Shown here: positions 1 through 6,473 of the stretch, in pieces
Layout: each line of letters begins with the position of its first letter
Position numbering within the stretch: the stretch's first letter is position 1
NCBI GenBank assembly: GCA_023394015.1
Contig: JAEXBL010000188.1
Span: 1 to 9,391, forward strand
DNA from: Pseudomonadota bacterium
GTDB taxonomy: Bacteria > Pseudomonadota > Gammaproteobacteria > Burkholderiales > Burkholderiaceae_C
DNA length: 9,391 bases
Direction: 5' to 3'
Notes under the pieces: model-generated
Databases searched by the model: none
The model's input: the letters and a program-made list of their open reading frames with translations, nothing else
What the model was told of the DNA's origin: nothing
Program-made: the position numbers and the translations under genes

Positions 1-135
1 GCGCGGGGGGCGCCCGGCGGGGGGGCCCCGCCGCGGGGGGGCCGCCGCCGCAGCCAGCACGGGCAGGGGCACCAGGGGGGCAAGCGACAGACCGATGACG
101 AACCGCCGACGGTCGGTTGTGGGCTGAGGATGCAT
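1..135 (-). CDS. Partial divergent gene, product with Tat-like signal peptide, function unknown
   Basis: Reading from an ATG at 135 down to the left edge gives 45 codons without a stop. A good ribosome binding site (GAAGGAG, 150-144 on the minus strand) lies 8 bases before the start. The N-terminus reads MHPQPTTDRRRFVIGL, then a hydrophobic stretch to about residue 32. It has the layout of a twin-arginine signal (T-D-R-R-R-F-V), so the mature protein would be exported folded and probably carries a cofactor. After residue 32 the translation becomes Pro/Arg/Gly-rich because the DNA turns into G and C runs, so this part may be sequence error. The mature domain is outside the window. It may belong to the denitrification locus, since it is divergent from nosZ across a shared regulatory region. 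NosX/ApbE, which flavinylates NosR and is often Tat-exported, is one possibility, but nothing here proves it. Confidence 0.55.
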   Translation of the reverse strand, partial: MHPQPTTDRRRFVIGLSLAPLVPLPVLAAAAAPPRRGPPAGRPPR

Positions 136-143
136 GACGAAAT

Positions 144-150
144 CTCCTTC
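144..150 (-). promoter_or_regulatory. Ribosome binding site of the divergent gene
   Basis: The minus strand reads GAAGGAG here, 8 bases before the ATG at 135. This is the main support for a real gene on the minus strand. It overlaps a perfect 12-bp palindrome (TTCGGCGCCGAA, 148-159), which could form a small structure at the 5' end of that message. Confidence 0.55.
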
Positions 151-315
151 GGCGCCGAAAAAAGGGCCCCGCGCACATGAGCGGCCAACGAACCCGTTCA
201 CCAAGCCATCGGCCCGCCGGCTTATCGGCACGGCCCGTTCACCGACGAAACAAGCAAGAAAAGCACAGCTTTGAACACGCCGTCAAGGGTAGCGCGACAG
301 GGTCTGCAGGTGATC

Positions 316-329
316 TTGAAGCAGTTCAA
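316..329. promoter_or_regulatory. Candidate CRP/FNR-family operator TTGAA-N4-TTCAA
   Basis: The sequence TTGAAGCAGTTCAA is a perfect palindrome with the TTG-N8-CAA geometry bound by FNR, DNR and NnrR-type regulators. It differs from the FNR consensus at the inner position of each half site (A instead of T; T instead of A). Its centre lies exactly 50 bp upstream of the centre of the first FNR box. It could be a weaker FNR-family site or a site for an NO-responsive DNR/NnrR protein. This is an inference from pattern and position. Confidence 0.45.
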
Positions 330-343
330 GAAAAAATTTCTTG
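327..343. repeat. AT-rich inverted repeat CAAGAAA-N3-TTTCTTG
   Basis: The two 7-base arms match perfectly around an AAA spacer. The left arm overlaps the right half of the TTG-N8-CAA palindrome at 316-329, so the tract alternates CTTG, CAAG, CTTG. It could be an operator for a second regulator or an AT-rich, easily opened or bent segment. It does not fit the NsrR consensus that I know. A function is not shown. Confidence 0.4.
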
Positions 344-365
344 GCCATGGACGGCGGCTCCAGCG

Positions 366-379
366 TTGATAAAAATCAA
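366..379. promoter_or_regulatory. FNR-type box 1, perfect consensus TTGAT-N4-ATCAA
   Basis: TTGATAAAAATCAA matches the FNR/ANR/DNR consensus at all ten defined positions. It is centred 97.5 bp upstream of the nosZ ATG. FNR-type proteins activate denitrification genes when oxygen is low; DNR/NnrR relatives respond to nitric oxide and use near-identical sites. The sequence cannot tell which regulator binds. Confidence 0.85.
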
Positions 380-385
380 TCTGGA

Positions 386-399
386 TTGAGAAAAATCAA
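386..399. promoter_or_regulatory. FNR-type box 2, TTGAG-N4-ATCAA
   Basis: TTGAGAAAAATCAA matches the FNR consensus at nine of ten positions. With its flank it is a 15/16 direct repeat of box 1 (366-381 versus 386-401), with a period of exactly 20 bp, so two dimers would lie side by side on nearly the same face of the helix. Its centre is 77.5 bp before the nosZ ATG. A class II promoter driven from this box would start near 434 and leave a leader of about 36 bases. Confidence 0.75.
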
Positions 400-454
400 T
401 CGACCATGCGGCTTCTTTGGTCTTAAGGGTTATCCCGCAACGGCGACCCAGTCG

Positions 455-462
455 AAAAGGAG
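455..462 (+). promoter_or_regulatory. nosZ ribosome binding site that fixes the start
   Basis: AAAAGGAG lies 7 bases before the ATG at 470. This decides the start. The same frame could be opened from a TTG at 341, but that would place both FNR boxes inside the coding sequence, has no comparable Shine-Dalgarno sequence, and would put 43 residues ahead of the Tat signal. Confidence 0.85.
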
Positions 463-469
463 CTTCAAG

Positions 470-2416
470 ATGAGTCAGCCTATCCACGAAAAAGGTTCCG
501 ACGCCAGCGGTATTGGGCGCCGTCGTTTCCTCAACTCGGCCGCGGCGCTGGGCATCACCAGCGTGGGGCTGGCCGCCTGCCAGGAGCGCGCTGAGTCCCC
601 AGCAGCCTCGACCGGCGCCGGCAGCGCCCCGGCACCCGCCGCTGCCTCGCACGTGGGGGGCGCCGGCTCGGTCGAGGTCAAGCCGGGCCAGCTCGACACC
701 CACTATGGCCTGTGGAGCAGCGGCCACACGGGCGACATGCGCATTCTGGGTATTCCCTCCGGGCGCGAGTTGCTGCGCATCCCCTGTTTCGTGCCCGACG
801 CCCTGATCGGCTGGGGCCAGACCAACGAATCGAAAGAGGTGATGGGCACCCGGCCCGACGGCACGCTGCGCTACACCGTGGCCGACACCCACCACATCCA
901 CGCCTCGTACAAGGACGGCGTCTACGACGGCAAGTACTGCTGGATCAACGACAAGATCAACGCCCGCCTGGCCCGCTTCCGGCTCGACTACATGGTGTGC
1001 GACAAGATCACCAAGATTCCCAACATCCAGGGCTTTCACGGCATCTTCCCGGACAAGCGCGACCCGGTCGATCCGGCCATCAACTACACCACGCGCGTGT
1101 TCTGCGGCCAGGAATTCCACGTGCCCATGCCCAACCAGGGCGCCAGCCTGGAAGACCCGACGCAGTACCACTGCCTGTTCACCTGCGTCGACGCCGAAAG
1201 CATGGAAGTGCGCTGGCAGGCGCGCATCGACGGCAACTGCGACCTGGTCGCCACCTCGTTCGACGGCAAGCTGGCGGCCAGCAACCAATACAACGTCGAG
1301 AACGGCGTGCACTACCCGGACATGATGTCGCTGGAGCGCGATGCCTGCCTGTTCTTCCACATCGCCCGCATCGAGCAGGCCGTCAAGGACGGCAAGTTCA
1401 CCACCATCGGCGACTCCAAGGTGCCGGTGGTGGACTGCACCGAGGAGGCCAACAAGGACCCCGCCACTGCGCTGAGCGTGCGCGTGTCGGTGCCCAAGAA
1501 CCCCCACGGCGTCAATGCCACGCCGGACGGCAAGTACTTCATCTGCTCGGGCAAGCTGTCGCCGACGGCGACCGTGATCGAGCTGGAGAAGGTGCTCGAC
1601 TGGTTCGACGGCAAGCTGGACGATCCCGACAAGGCCATCGTGGCCGAGCCCGAGATCGGCCTCGGCCCGCTGCACACCACCTTCGACGGCCGCGGCAACG
1701 CCTACACCACGCTGTTTCTCGACAGCCAGGTGGTCAAGTGGAACATCGACAAGGCGATCAAGAAGCACGCCGGCGACAAGGCCATCAACCCCATCGTGCA
1801 CAAGCTGGACGTGATGTACCAGCCGGGCCACATCAACGCCACCAATGCCGAAACCACGGCCGCGGACGGCATCTGGATGGGCGTGGGCAACAAGTTCTCC
1901 AAGGACCGCTTCCTGCCCGTGGGGCCGATGCACCCGGAGAACGACCAGCTGGTGGACATCACGGGCGAGCAGATGGTGCTGGCGCACGACAACGCCGTAC
2001 GCCCCGAGCCGCACGACTTCATCATCTTCAACCGCGACTGGCTGCACCCCAAGCAGATCTACGACATCGACGAGCACCCCGAAGCCATCAAGGACGTCAA
2101 GGACGCCGGCGTCACGCGCAACGGCAACAAGGTGACGGTGCGCATGGCCTCGTTCGCGCCGGCCTACACCCCGGCCGAGTTCAAGGTCAAGGTGGGCGAC
2201 GAAGTCACCCTGTACCTGACCAACATCGACAAGGTGGAAGACCTGACGCACGGCCTGGCCATCCCTGAATACAACATCCAGTTCCTGGTCAACCCGCAGG
2301 AGACCAAGTCGGTCACCTTCAAGGTCGATCAGCCGGGGGTGTTCTGGTACTACTGCACCAACTTCTGCCATGCGCTGCACCTGGAGATGCGAGGCCGCAT
2401 GATCGTCGAGGCCTGA
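470..2416 (+). CDS. nosZ: Nitrous oxide reductase NosZ, Tat-exported (clade I type)
   Basis: This 648-residue enzyme reduces N2O to N2 and water in the periplasm. The N-terminus has a twin-arginine signal (R17-R18-R19-F20-L21), and residues 34-37 read L-A-A-C, a lipobox-like end. An Ala/Pro/Ser/Gly-rich linker follows to about residue 66. A seven-bladed propeller domain comes next, with all seven CuZ histidines visible: H141 and H142 (DTHHIH), H190 (GFHG), H346 (NPHG), H402 (PLHTT), H454 (PGHINA) and H515 (EPHDF). The C-terminal cupredoxin domain (about 550-648) carries the CuA site: H594, then C629, C633, H637 and M640 in CTNFCHALHLEM. The spacing between ligands follows the Pseudomonas stutzeri enzyme closely. 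The residue that is Trp620 there is Asn631 here; that ligand is a main-chain carbonyl, so CuA should still form. All catalytic residues are intact, so the enzyme should be active. It is first in the cluster, under FNR-type boxes, and followed by its own terminator. Confidence 0.98.
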   Translation: MSQPIHEKGSDASGIGRRRFLNSAAALGITSVGLAACQERAESPAASTGAGSAPAPAAASHVGGAGSVEVKPGQLDTHYGLWSSGHTGDMRILGIPSGRELLRIPCFVPDALIGWGQTNESKEVMGTRPDGTLRYTVADTHHIHASYKDGVYDGKYCWINDKINARLARFRLDYMVCDKITKIPNIQGFHGIFPDKRDPVDPAINYTTRVFCGQEFHVPMPNQGASLEDPTQYHCLFTCVDAESMEVRWQARIDGNCDLVATSFDGKLAASNQYNVENGVHYPDMMSLERDACLFFHIARIEQAVKDGKFTTIGDSKVPVVDCTEEANKDPATALSVRVSVPKNPHGVNATPDGKYFICSGKLSPTATVIELEKVLDWFDGKLDDPDKAIVAEPEIGLGPLHTTFDGRGNAYTTLFLDSQVVKWNIDKAIKKHAGDKAINPIVHKLDVMYQPGHINATNAETTAADGIWMGVGNKFSKDRFLPVGPMHPENDQLVDITGEQMVLAHDNAVRPEPHDFIIFNRDWLHPKQIYDIDEHPEAIKDVKDAGVTRNGNKVTVRMASFAPAYTPAEFKVKVGDEVTLYLTNIDKVEDLTHGLAIPEYNIQFLVNPQETKSVTFKVDQPGVFWYYCTNFCHALHLEMRGRMIVEA

Positions 2417-2441
2417 GTACTGCGCTGACGCGCCGACTGCG

Positions 2442-2477
2442 GGGCTGGGTCGCGCACGATGGCCCAGCCCTTTTTTT
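2442..2477 (+). terminator. Intrinsic terminator between nosZ and nosR
   Basis: GGGCTGGG (2442-2449) pairs perfectly with CCCAGCCC (2463-2470), and the stem can extend by a T-G and a C-G pair. Seven T residues follow at once (2471-2477). This is a textbook Rho-independent terminator, 25 bases after the nosZ stop and 19 bases before the nosR start. It should end most nosZ transcripts, so nosR to nosL would depend on readthrough or on a promoter that I could not identify in the 80-base gap. Confidence 0.88.
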
Positions 2478-2496
2478 CAGCAGGAGCAAGCGAATC

Positions 2497-5157
2497 ATGA
2501 ACTGGACAGGCCTTGCACGCGAGCTGATGGCCGCACTGACGCTGGTGCTCGCCGCGGCGAGCGGCTGGTCGGCGCCGGTGGTGGGCGCGGGCGCGGGTGG
2601 ATCGCAGGCCTACGAGGCCGAACTGCCGGCCGATCTGGCGGCGGCCAAGGACATGTGCGCCCTGCTGCCCTGCAAGGACGTGTTTCCGGGCGCGACGGCG
2701 TTTTCCGAACGCAAGGGCAAGCCCTTCTACGTCGAGGCGTTGGGTGGGCCGGACGGCCGGCAGGTGCTGGGCTACGTGATGCTGTCGACCGACATCACCG
2801 ACACGCCGGCCTATTCGGGCAAGCCGGTGGTGACCCTGATCGGCATGGACACGGACGGCAAGTTCGTCGGCGTCAAGGTGATCAAGCACTCCGAGCCGAT
2901 CCTGCTGCTGGGCATCCCGGAATCGGCGCTGACCGACTTCAACAACCAGTACCTGGGCAAATCGGTCAAGGACAAGATCGAAGTCGGCCAGTCGCGCCCC
3001 GACGAGGACGTGCTGGGCGTGGACGCGATCTCCGGCGCCACCGTGACGGTGATCGCGCAGAACCAGGTCATCATGACCTCGGGCGCCGCCGTGGCGCGGC
3101 AGGTTGGCATCATCGAACCCGTGGTGCGCGAGCCGGTGCGCTACGTGCAGCCCGAAGCCGGCGCCGCCGCGCCCGACTGGGCCACGCTGGTGCAGCAAGG
3201 CGCCGTCAAGCGGGTGCTGGTGCGGCCCGAGCAGGTGGGCCTGGCCAAGGCCAGCGAGCCGTTCATCGAGCTGTGGTTCGGCGCCCTCAACTCGCCGGTG
3301 GTCGGCCCGGCCATCCTGGGCCAGCGCTCGTGGCAGCACCTGATGGGCCAGCTGGGCGAAGGAGAGAACGCCATCTTCGTGATCCGCACCGCCGGCCAGG
3401 AATCGTTCAAGGGTTCGGGCTTCGTGCGCGGCGGCATCTACGACCGCATCCAGCTGCGGCAGGACAACGACACCTTCACCTTCCGCGACACCGACGCGAT
3501 CAACCTCTACGGCCTGGCCGCCAAGGGCGCGCCACGCTTCACCGAGTCGATCATCTTCATCGTGCGCTCGCCGGCGTTCTCGGCCGCCTACCCGTGGAAG
3601 CTGGGCTTTCTGGGCAACAAGGTCGATCGCGCCACCGGCGCCAAGACCTTCACCGCCTTCGACACCGACTACTGGCTGCCGGCCTCCTACTTGGTGGGCG
3701 GCCACCCCAAGATCGTCCGGCCCGAGGCCACCTGGGTCAAGGTATGGAAGGCGCGCCTGCCGCAGGTCCTGCTGTTCGCCGCGCTGCTGCTGGCCGTCAC
3801 GGTGGTCTACGCCCTGCGCGACCGGCTGACGCGCCGCGCCACGCACAAGAACAAGTGGGCGGTCAACGCTTTCAAATACAGCTTCTGGCTCATCTTCGTG
3901 GTCTGGGTCGGCTTCGGCCTGATGGCCCAGCCGTCCATCACGCAGGTGCTGACCTGGCTGCACTCGATCCTGTTCCGCTGGGAGTGGACGCTGTTCCTCA
4001 GCGACCCGTTCATCTTCCTGTTCTGGATCTTCATCTTCATCACCATCTTCGTGTTCGGGCGCGGCCTGTTCTGCGGCTGGACCTGCCCGTTCGGCTCGAT
4101 CCAGGAAATCATCCACAAGGCCGCCGCCACCGTGGGCCTGGGGCGCTGGCAGTTCCAGTTGCCGCAGCGCTGGCACGACCGCCTGAAGTGGATCAAGTAC
4201 GCCGTGTTCTTCGGCCTGGTGGCAGTGTCGCTGTATTCGATGGTGCTGGCCGAGATGCTGGCCGAGGTCGAGCCGTTCAAAACCACCTTCCTGGTCGGGC
4301 TGACCAACCGCAGCTGGCCTTACGTGAGCTTCGTGCTGGCGATCTTCGCGGTGTCGATCTTCATCGAGCGGCCCTATTGCAAGTACATCTGCCCGCTCGG
4401 CGCATCGCTGGCCATGCCCAGCACCTTCCGCTGGTTCGGCCTGCGCCGCAAGCCCGACTGCAACAGCTGCAAGGCCTGCGCCAAAGGCTGCGGCGCCCAG
4501 GCGATCAACGCCGACGGCCAGATCGACCACCGCGAGTGCCTGCACTGCCTGGACTGCATGATTCTCTACACCGACACCGCCGGCTGCCCGCCGCTGGCCA
4601 AGGAGCGCAAGCTGCGCGAGCGCGAGGGCCAGCCGCTGACCCCGATCGGCCGGGACGGCTACTTCATCCCCATCGTGCCGATCGAGGACGACCGCCAGCG
4701 GCTGCACGCGCAGGCGCTGCTGGCCAAGGGCGCCGATCCGCGCTGGCCCACCGGCCGCACCCATCCGCCGGTCGAGCAGTTGAGCGGTGTGCGCCGGCTC
4801 ATCGGCGAGGCCATCGACCACCTGTGGCCCTTCAGCCGCGCCACCTGGGGCGGCAGCCGCACCGTGGCGGCCCTGGGCGTGGCGGCGGCGCTGGCGGCAT
4901 CGCTGGTGTGGCTGCTGGCCGCGCGCGGCAGCGCCTCGCCGCTGCTCGTCATCGGCGCCTGGTTCGGCTGGAGCGTGTTCGAGGTGCTGGTGCGCCTGCA
5001 GGGCAAGCGCTACGTCAAGGACGGCCCGTGGTGGGGCAAGCTCTACCGCCAGGCCAACGTGATGGACATGCTGAGCTACGTCGGCTTCAAGAACCTGCTG
5101 ATCGGCGCCGCGCTGTTCTGGCTGCTGGCGCGCACCGGCGCCATGGTGGTCGCCTGA
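2497..5157 (+). CDS. nosR: NosR, membrane flavo-iron-sulfur protein for N2O respiration
   Basis: This 886-residue protein belongs to the NosR/NirI family, which supports NosZ activity in vivo, probably by carrying electrons from the quinol pool, and is needed for nos expression in some species. An N-terminal signal segment (about 8-27) leads to a periplasmic FMN-binding domain (about 75-205). Its flavinylation motif is S179-G-A-T-V-T184, with T184 the expected FMN-bearing residue. Membrane segments lie near 420-440, 461-480, 505-522, 566-586 and 606-623. Two CxxxCP motifs follow the polyferredoxin pattern (C526/C530 and C628/C632). Two cytoplasmic [4Fe-4S] clusters are indicated by C655, C658, C661, C665 and by C681, C684, C687, C697. 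Residues 711-886 form an extra C-terminal part with about three more membrane segments, making the protein much longer than the ~720 residues of P. stutzeri NosR. AGGAG (2482-2486) precedes the ATG. The stop overlaps the nosD start (TGATG). Confidence 0.97.
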   Translation: MNWTGLARELMAALTLVLAAASGWSAPVVGAGAGGSQAYEAELPADLAAAKDMCALLPCKDVFPGATAFSERKGKPFYVEALGGPDGRQVLGYVMLSTDITDTPAYSGKPVVTLIGMDTDGKFVGVKVIKHSEPILLLGIPESALTDFNNQYLGKSVKDKIEVGQSRPDEDVLGVDAISGATVTVIAQNQVIMTSGAAVARQVGIIEPVVREPVRYVQPEAGAAAPDWATLVQQGAVKRVLVRPEQVGLAKASEPFIELWFGALNSPVVGPAILGQRSWQHLMGQLGEGENAIFVIRTAGQESFKGSGFVRGGIYDRIQLRQDNDTFTFRDTDAINLYGLAAKGAPRFTESIIFIVRSPAFSAAYPWKLGFLGNKVDRATGAKTFTAFDTDYWLPASYLVGGHPKIVRPEATWVKVWKARLPQVLLFAALLLAVTVVYALRDRLTRRATHKNKWAVNAFKYSFWLIFVVWVGFGLMAQPSITQVLTWLHSILFRWEWTLFLSDPFIFLFWIFIFITIFVFGRGLFCGWTCPFGSIQEIIHKAAATVGLGRWQFQLPQRWHDRLKWIKYAVFFGLVAVSLYSMVLAEMLAEVEPFKTTFLVGLTNRSWPYVSFVLAIFAVSIFIERPYCKYICPLGASLAMPSTFRWFGLRRKPDCNSCKACAKGCGAQAINADGQIDHRECLHCLDCMILYTDTAGCPPLAKERKLREREGQPLTPIGRDGYFIPIVPIEDDRQRLHAQALLAKGADPRWPTGRTHPPVEQLSGVRRLIGEAIDHLWPFSRATWGGSRTVAALGVAAALAASLVWLLAARGSASPLLVIGAWFGWSVFEVLVRLQGKRYVKDGPWWGKLYRQANVMDMLSYVGFKNLLIGAALFWLLARTGAMVVA

Positions 5158-6473
5158 TGCGCCAGGCCGCCCTCGCTCCCCTGCCCCGCCGCCGGTCGCG
5201 CAGCGTACGCGCCGCGCTGACCCTGGCGGGCGCGTGGGCCGCGGCCTGGGCCTCGGCGGCGGTCATCACCGTGCAGCCCGGCGACAGCATCCAGGCCGCG
5301 ATCGACCGCGCCGCCGAGGGCGACACGGTGCAGGTGCAACGCGGCCGCTACGTCGAGAACCTGCGCATCGAAAAAACGCTCACCCTGCGCGGCATCGACC
5401 GCCCCACCGTCAGCGGCGGCGACCAGGGCGACACCATCCGCGTTACCGCGCCCGACGTCGTCATCGAGGGCATGATCGTGGCCGACTCCGGAGGCAGCCT
5501 GCGGGGGCAGAACGCCGGCATCTACATCCAGCCTGGCGCGCACCGCGCCATAGTGCGCCACTGCTGGCTCAACTACAACCTGTTCGGCCTGTGGATCGAG
5601 AAGGCCGACGACGTGCAGGTGCTGCACAACAACATCACCGGCAAGCGCGACTACGACAGCGCGCAGCGCGGCAATGGCGTGCAGCTCTACAACACCAAGG
5701 GCGCGCGCATCATCGGCAACGAGATCAGCTTCGTGCGCGACGCGCTCTACATCGACGTCTCGCACCACGCGGTGTTCAAGCAGAACCGCCTGCACCACAG
5801 CCGCTACGGCACGCACTACATGAACTCCTACTACAACCTGTGGGAGGACAACGACACCTGGGACAACCGCGGCGGGTTGGCGCTGATGGAGGTGCGCAAC
5901 CAGGAAATCCGCAACAATCGGGCCTGGAAGAACAGCGACCACGGCATCATGCTGCGCACGCTGCAGGACGCGGTGATCGAGAACAACATCGTGATGAACA
6001 ACGGCCGCGGCTTCTTCATCTACGACGTCGAATACACCAAGCTGACCGGCAACGTGGTGGCCGACAACCGCATCGGCGTGCACCTGTCGGCCTCGCCGCG
6101 CAACGAGGTGGCCGACAACGACTTCATCGAGAACCACGAGCAGATCCGCTACGCCGGCACGCGCGACATCCAGTGGGGCGGCGGCAAGGGCAATTACTGG
6201 AGCAATTACCGCGGCTGGGACCGCGACGGCGACGGCCGCGGCGACATCCCCTACGAAGCCAACGACGTGGTCGACCGCCTGACCTGGCGCTACCCCTCGG
6301 TGCGCCTGCTACTGGCCAGCCCGGCGGTGCAGGCGCTGCGCGTGGTGGGGCAGCAGTTCCCGATCCTGCGCGTGCCCAGCGTGGTTGAGCAGCGGCCACG
6401 CATGCTGCCCCGCTCCACCGACTGGGCGCGCTGGCGCGCCCGATTGAACAAGGATTCCCACGATGCGCCCTGA
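5157..6473 (+). CDS. nosD: NosD, periplasmic beta-helix CuZ maturation protein
   Basis: This 438-residue protein is exported by a Sec-type signal: basic residues 11-18, a hydrophobic core at about 19-32, and likely cleavage after the ASA/ASAA segment near 32-35. The mature part opens with VITVQPGDSIQAAID and continues as a right-handed parallel beta-helix (CASH/PbH1 repeats), seen as recurring N-x-I and G-I/G-V rungs such as NNITG, GNEIS, NNIVM and GNVVADN between about residues 95 and 325. Near the C-terminus, GNYWSNYRGWDRDGDGRGDIPY (about 345-366) is characteristic of NosD and includes a D-x-D-x-D-G stretch. NosD works with NosF and NosY in assembling the CuZ centre of NosZ; the transported substrate is generally thought to be a sulfur species. 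The start ATG at 5157 overlaps the nosR stop, which implies coupled translation. The same frame is open far upstream inside nosR, but no signal peptide or RBS supports an earlier start. Confidence 0.96.
   Translation: MRQAALAPLPRRRSRSVRAALTLAGAWAAAWASAAVITVQPGDSIQAAIDRAAEGDTVQVQRGRYVENLRIEKTLTLRGIDRPTVSGGDQGDTIRVTAPDVVIEGMIVADSGGSLRGQNAGIYIQPGAHRAIVRHCWLNYNLFGLWIEKADDVQVLHNNITGKRDYDSAQRGNGVQLYNTKGARIIGNEISFVRDALYIDVSHHAVFKQNRLHHSRYGTHYMNSYYNLWEDNDTWDNRGGLALMEVRNQEIRNNRAWKNSDHGIMLRTLQDAVIENNIVMNNGRGFFIYDVEYTKLTGNVVADNRIGVHLSASPRNEVADNDFIENHEQIRYAGTRDIQWGGGKGNYWSNYRGWDRDGDGRGDIPYEANDVVDRLTWRYPSVRLLLASPAVQALRVVGQQFPILRVPSVVEQRPRMLPRSTDWARWRARLNKDSHDAP

Larger units (their letters stand above)
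136..469. other. Divergent intergenic regulatory region upstream of nosZ
   Basis: These 334 bases separate the minus-strand gene from nosZ and hold no convincing gene. They are clearly more AT-rich than the coding DNA, especially between about 245 and 435. Contents from left to right are a 12-bp palindrome (148-159), a 10-base direct repeat CCCGTTCACC (193-202 and 234-243), a TTG-N8-CAA palindrome (316-329), an AT-rich inverted repeat (327-343), two tandem FNR-type boxes (366-379, 386-399) and the nosZ ribosome binding site. I could not find a convincing -10 hexamer. If the promoter is of FNR class II type (activator centred at -41.5), the start of transcription would be near 434 (from the second box) or 414 (from the first); both stretches give only 3/6 matches to a -10. 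Confidence 0.75.

Noticed and set aside
271..286. TTGAACACGCCGTCAA as a further FNR-family box
   Set aside because: The spacing is TTG-N10-CAA, not the N8 needed for this family, and the inner bases are not symmetric.
177..389. Small plus-strand open frame of 70 codons in the regulatory region
   Set aside because: It has no clear ribosome binding site, overlaps the operators and ends within an FNR box, and the peptide has no signal, membrane or domain features.
341..469. Upstream extension of nosZ from TTG 341
   Set aside because: It would contain both FNR boxes and the Shine-Dalgarno sequence and displace the Tat signal to residue 60. The ATG at 470 has a strong RBS.
712..2268. Plus-strand open frame (518 codons) overlapping nosZ
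   Set aside because: It is an Arg/Gly/Pro/His-rich shadow of nosZ in another frame, with no domain.
326..2380. Long minus-strand open frame (684 codons) opposite nosZ
   Set aside because: It lies wholly antisense to a well-supported nosZ. Its translation is Val/Asp/His/Gly-rich with no recognisable domain, as expected from the complement of high-GC codons.
2350..4821. Long minus-strand open frame (823 codons) opposite nosR
   Set aside because: It is antisense to nosR and rich in Arg, Gln, His, Asp and Gly with no family motif. High GC removes stops from this frame.
2655..5156. Plus-strand open frame running from inside nosR into nosD
   Set aside because: The part before 5157 is an Arg-rich out-of-frame reading of nosR. 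The true nosD begins at ATG 5157, where a signal peptide and family sequence start.
5076..6137. Minus-strand open frame opposite nosD
   Set aside because: It is an antisense shadow of the nosD beta-helix repeats; the Val/His/Asp-rich peptide has no recognisable family.
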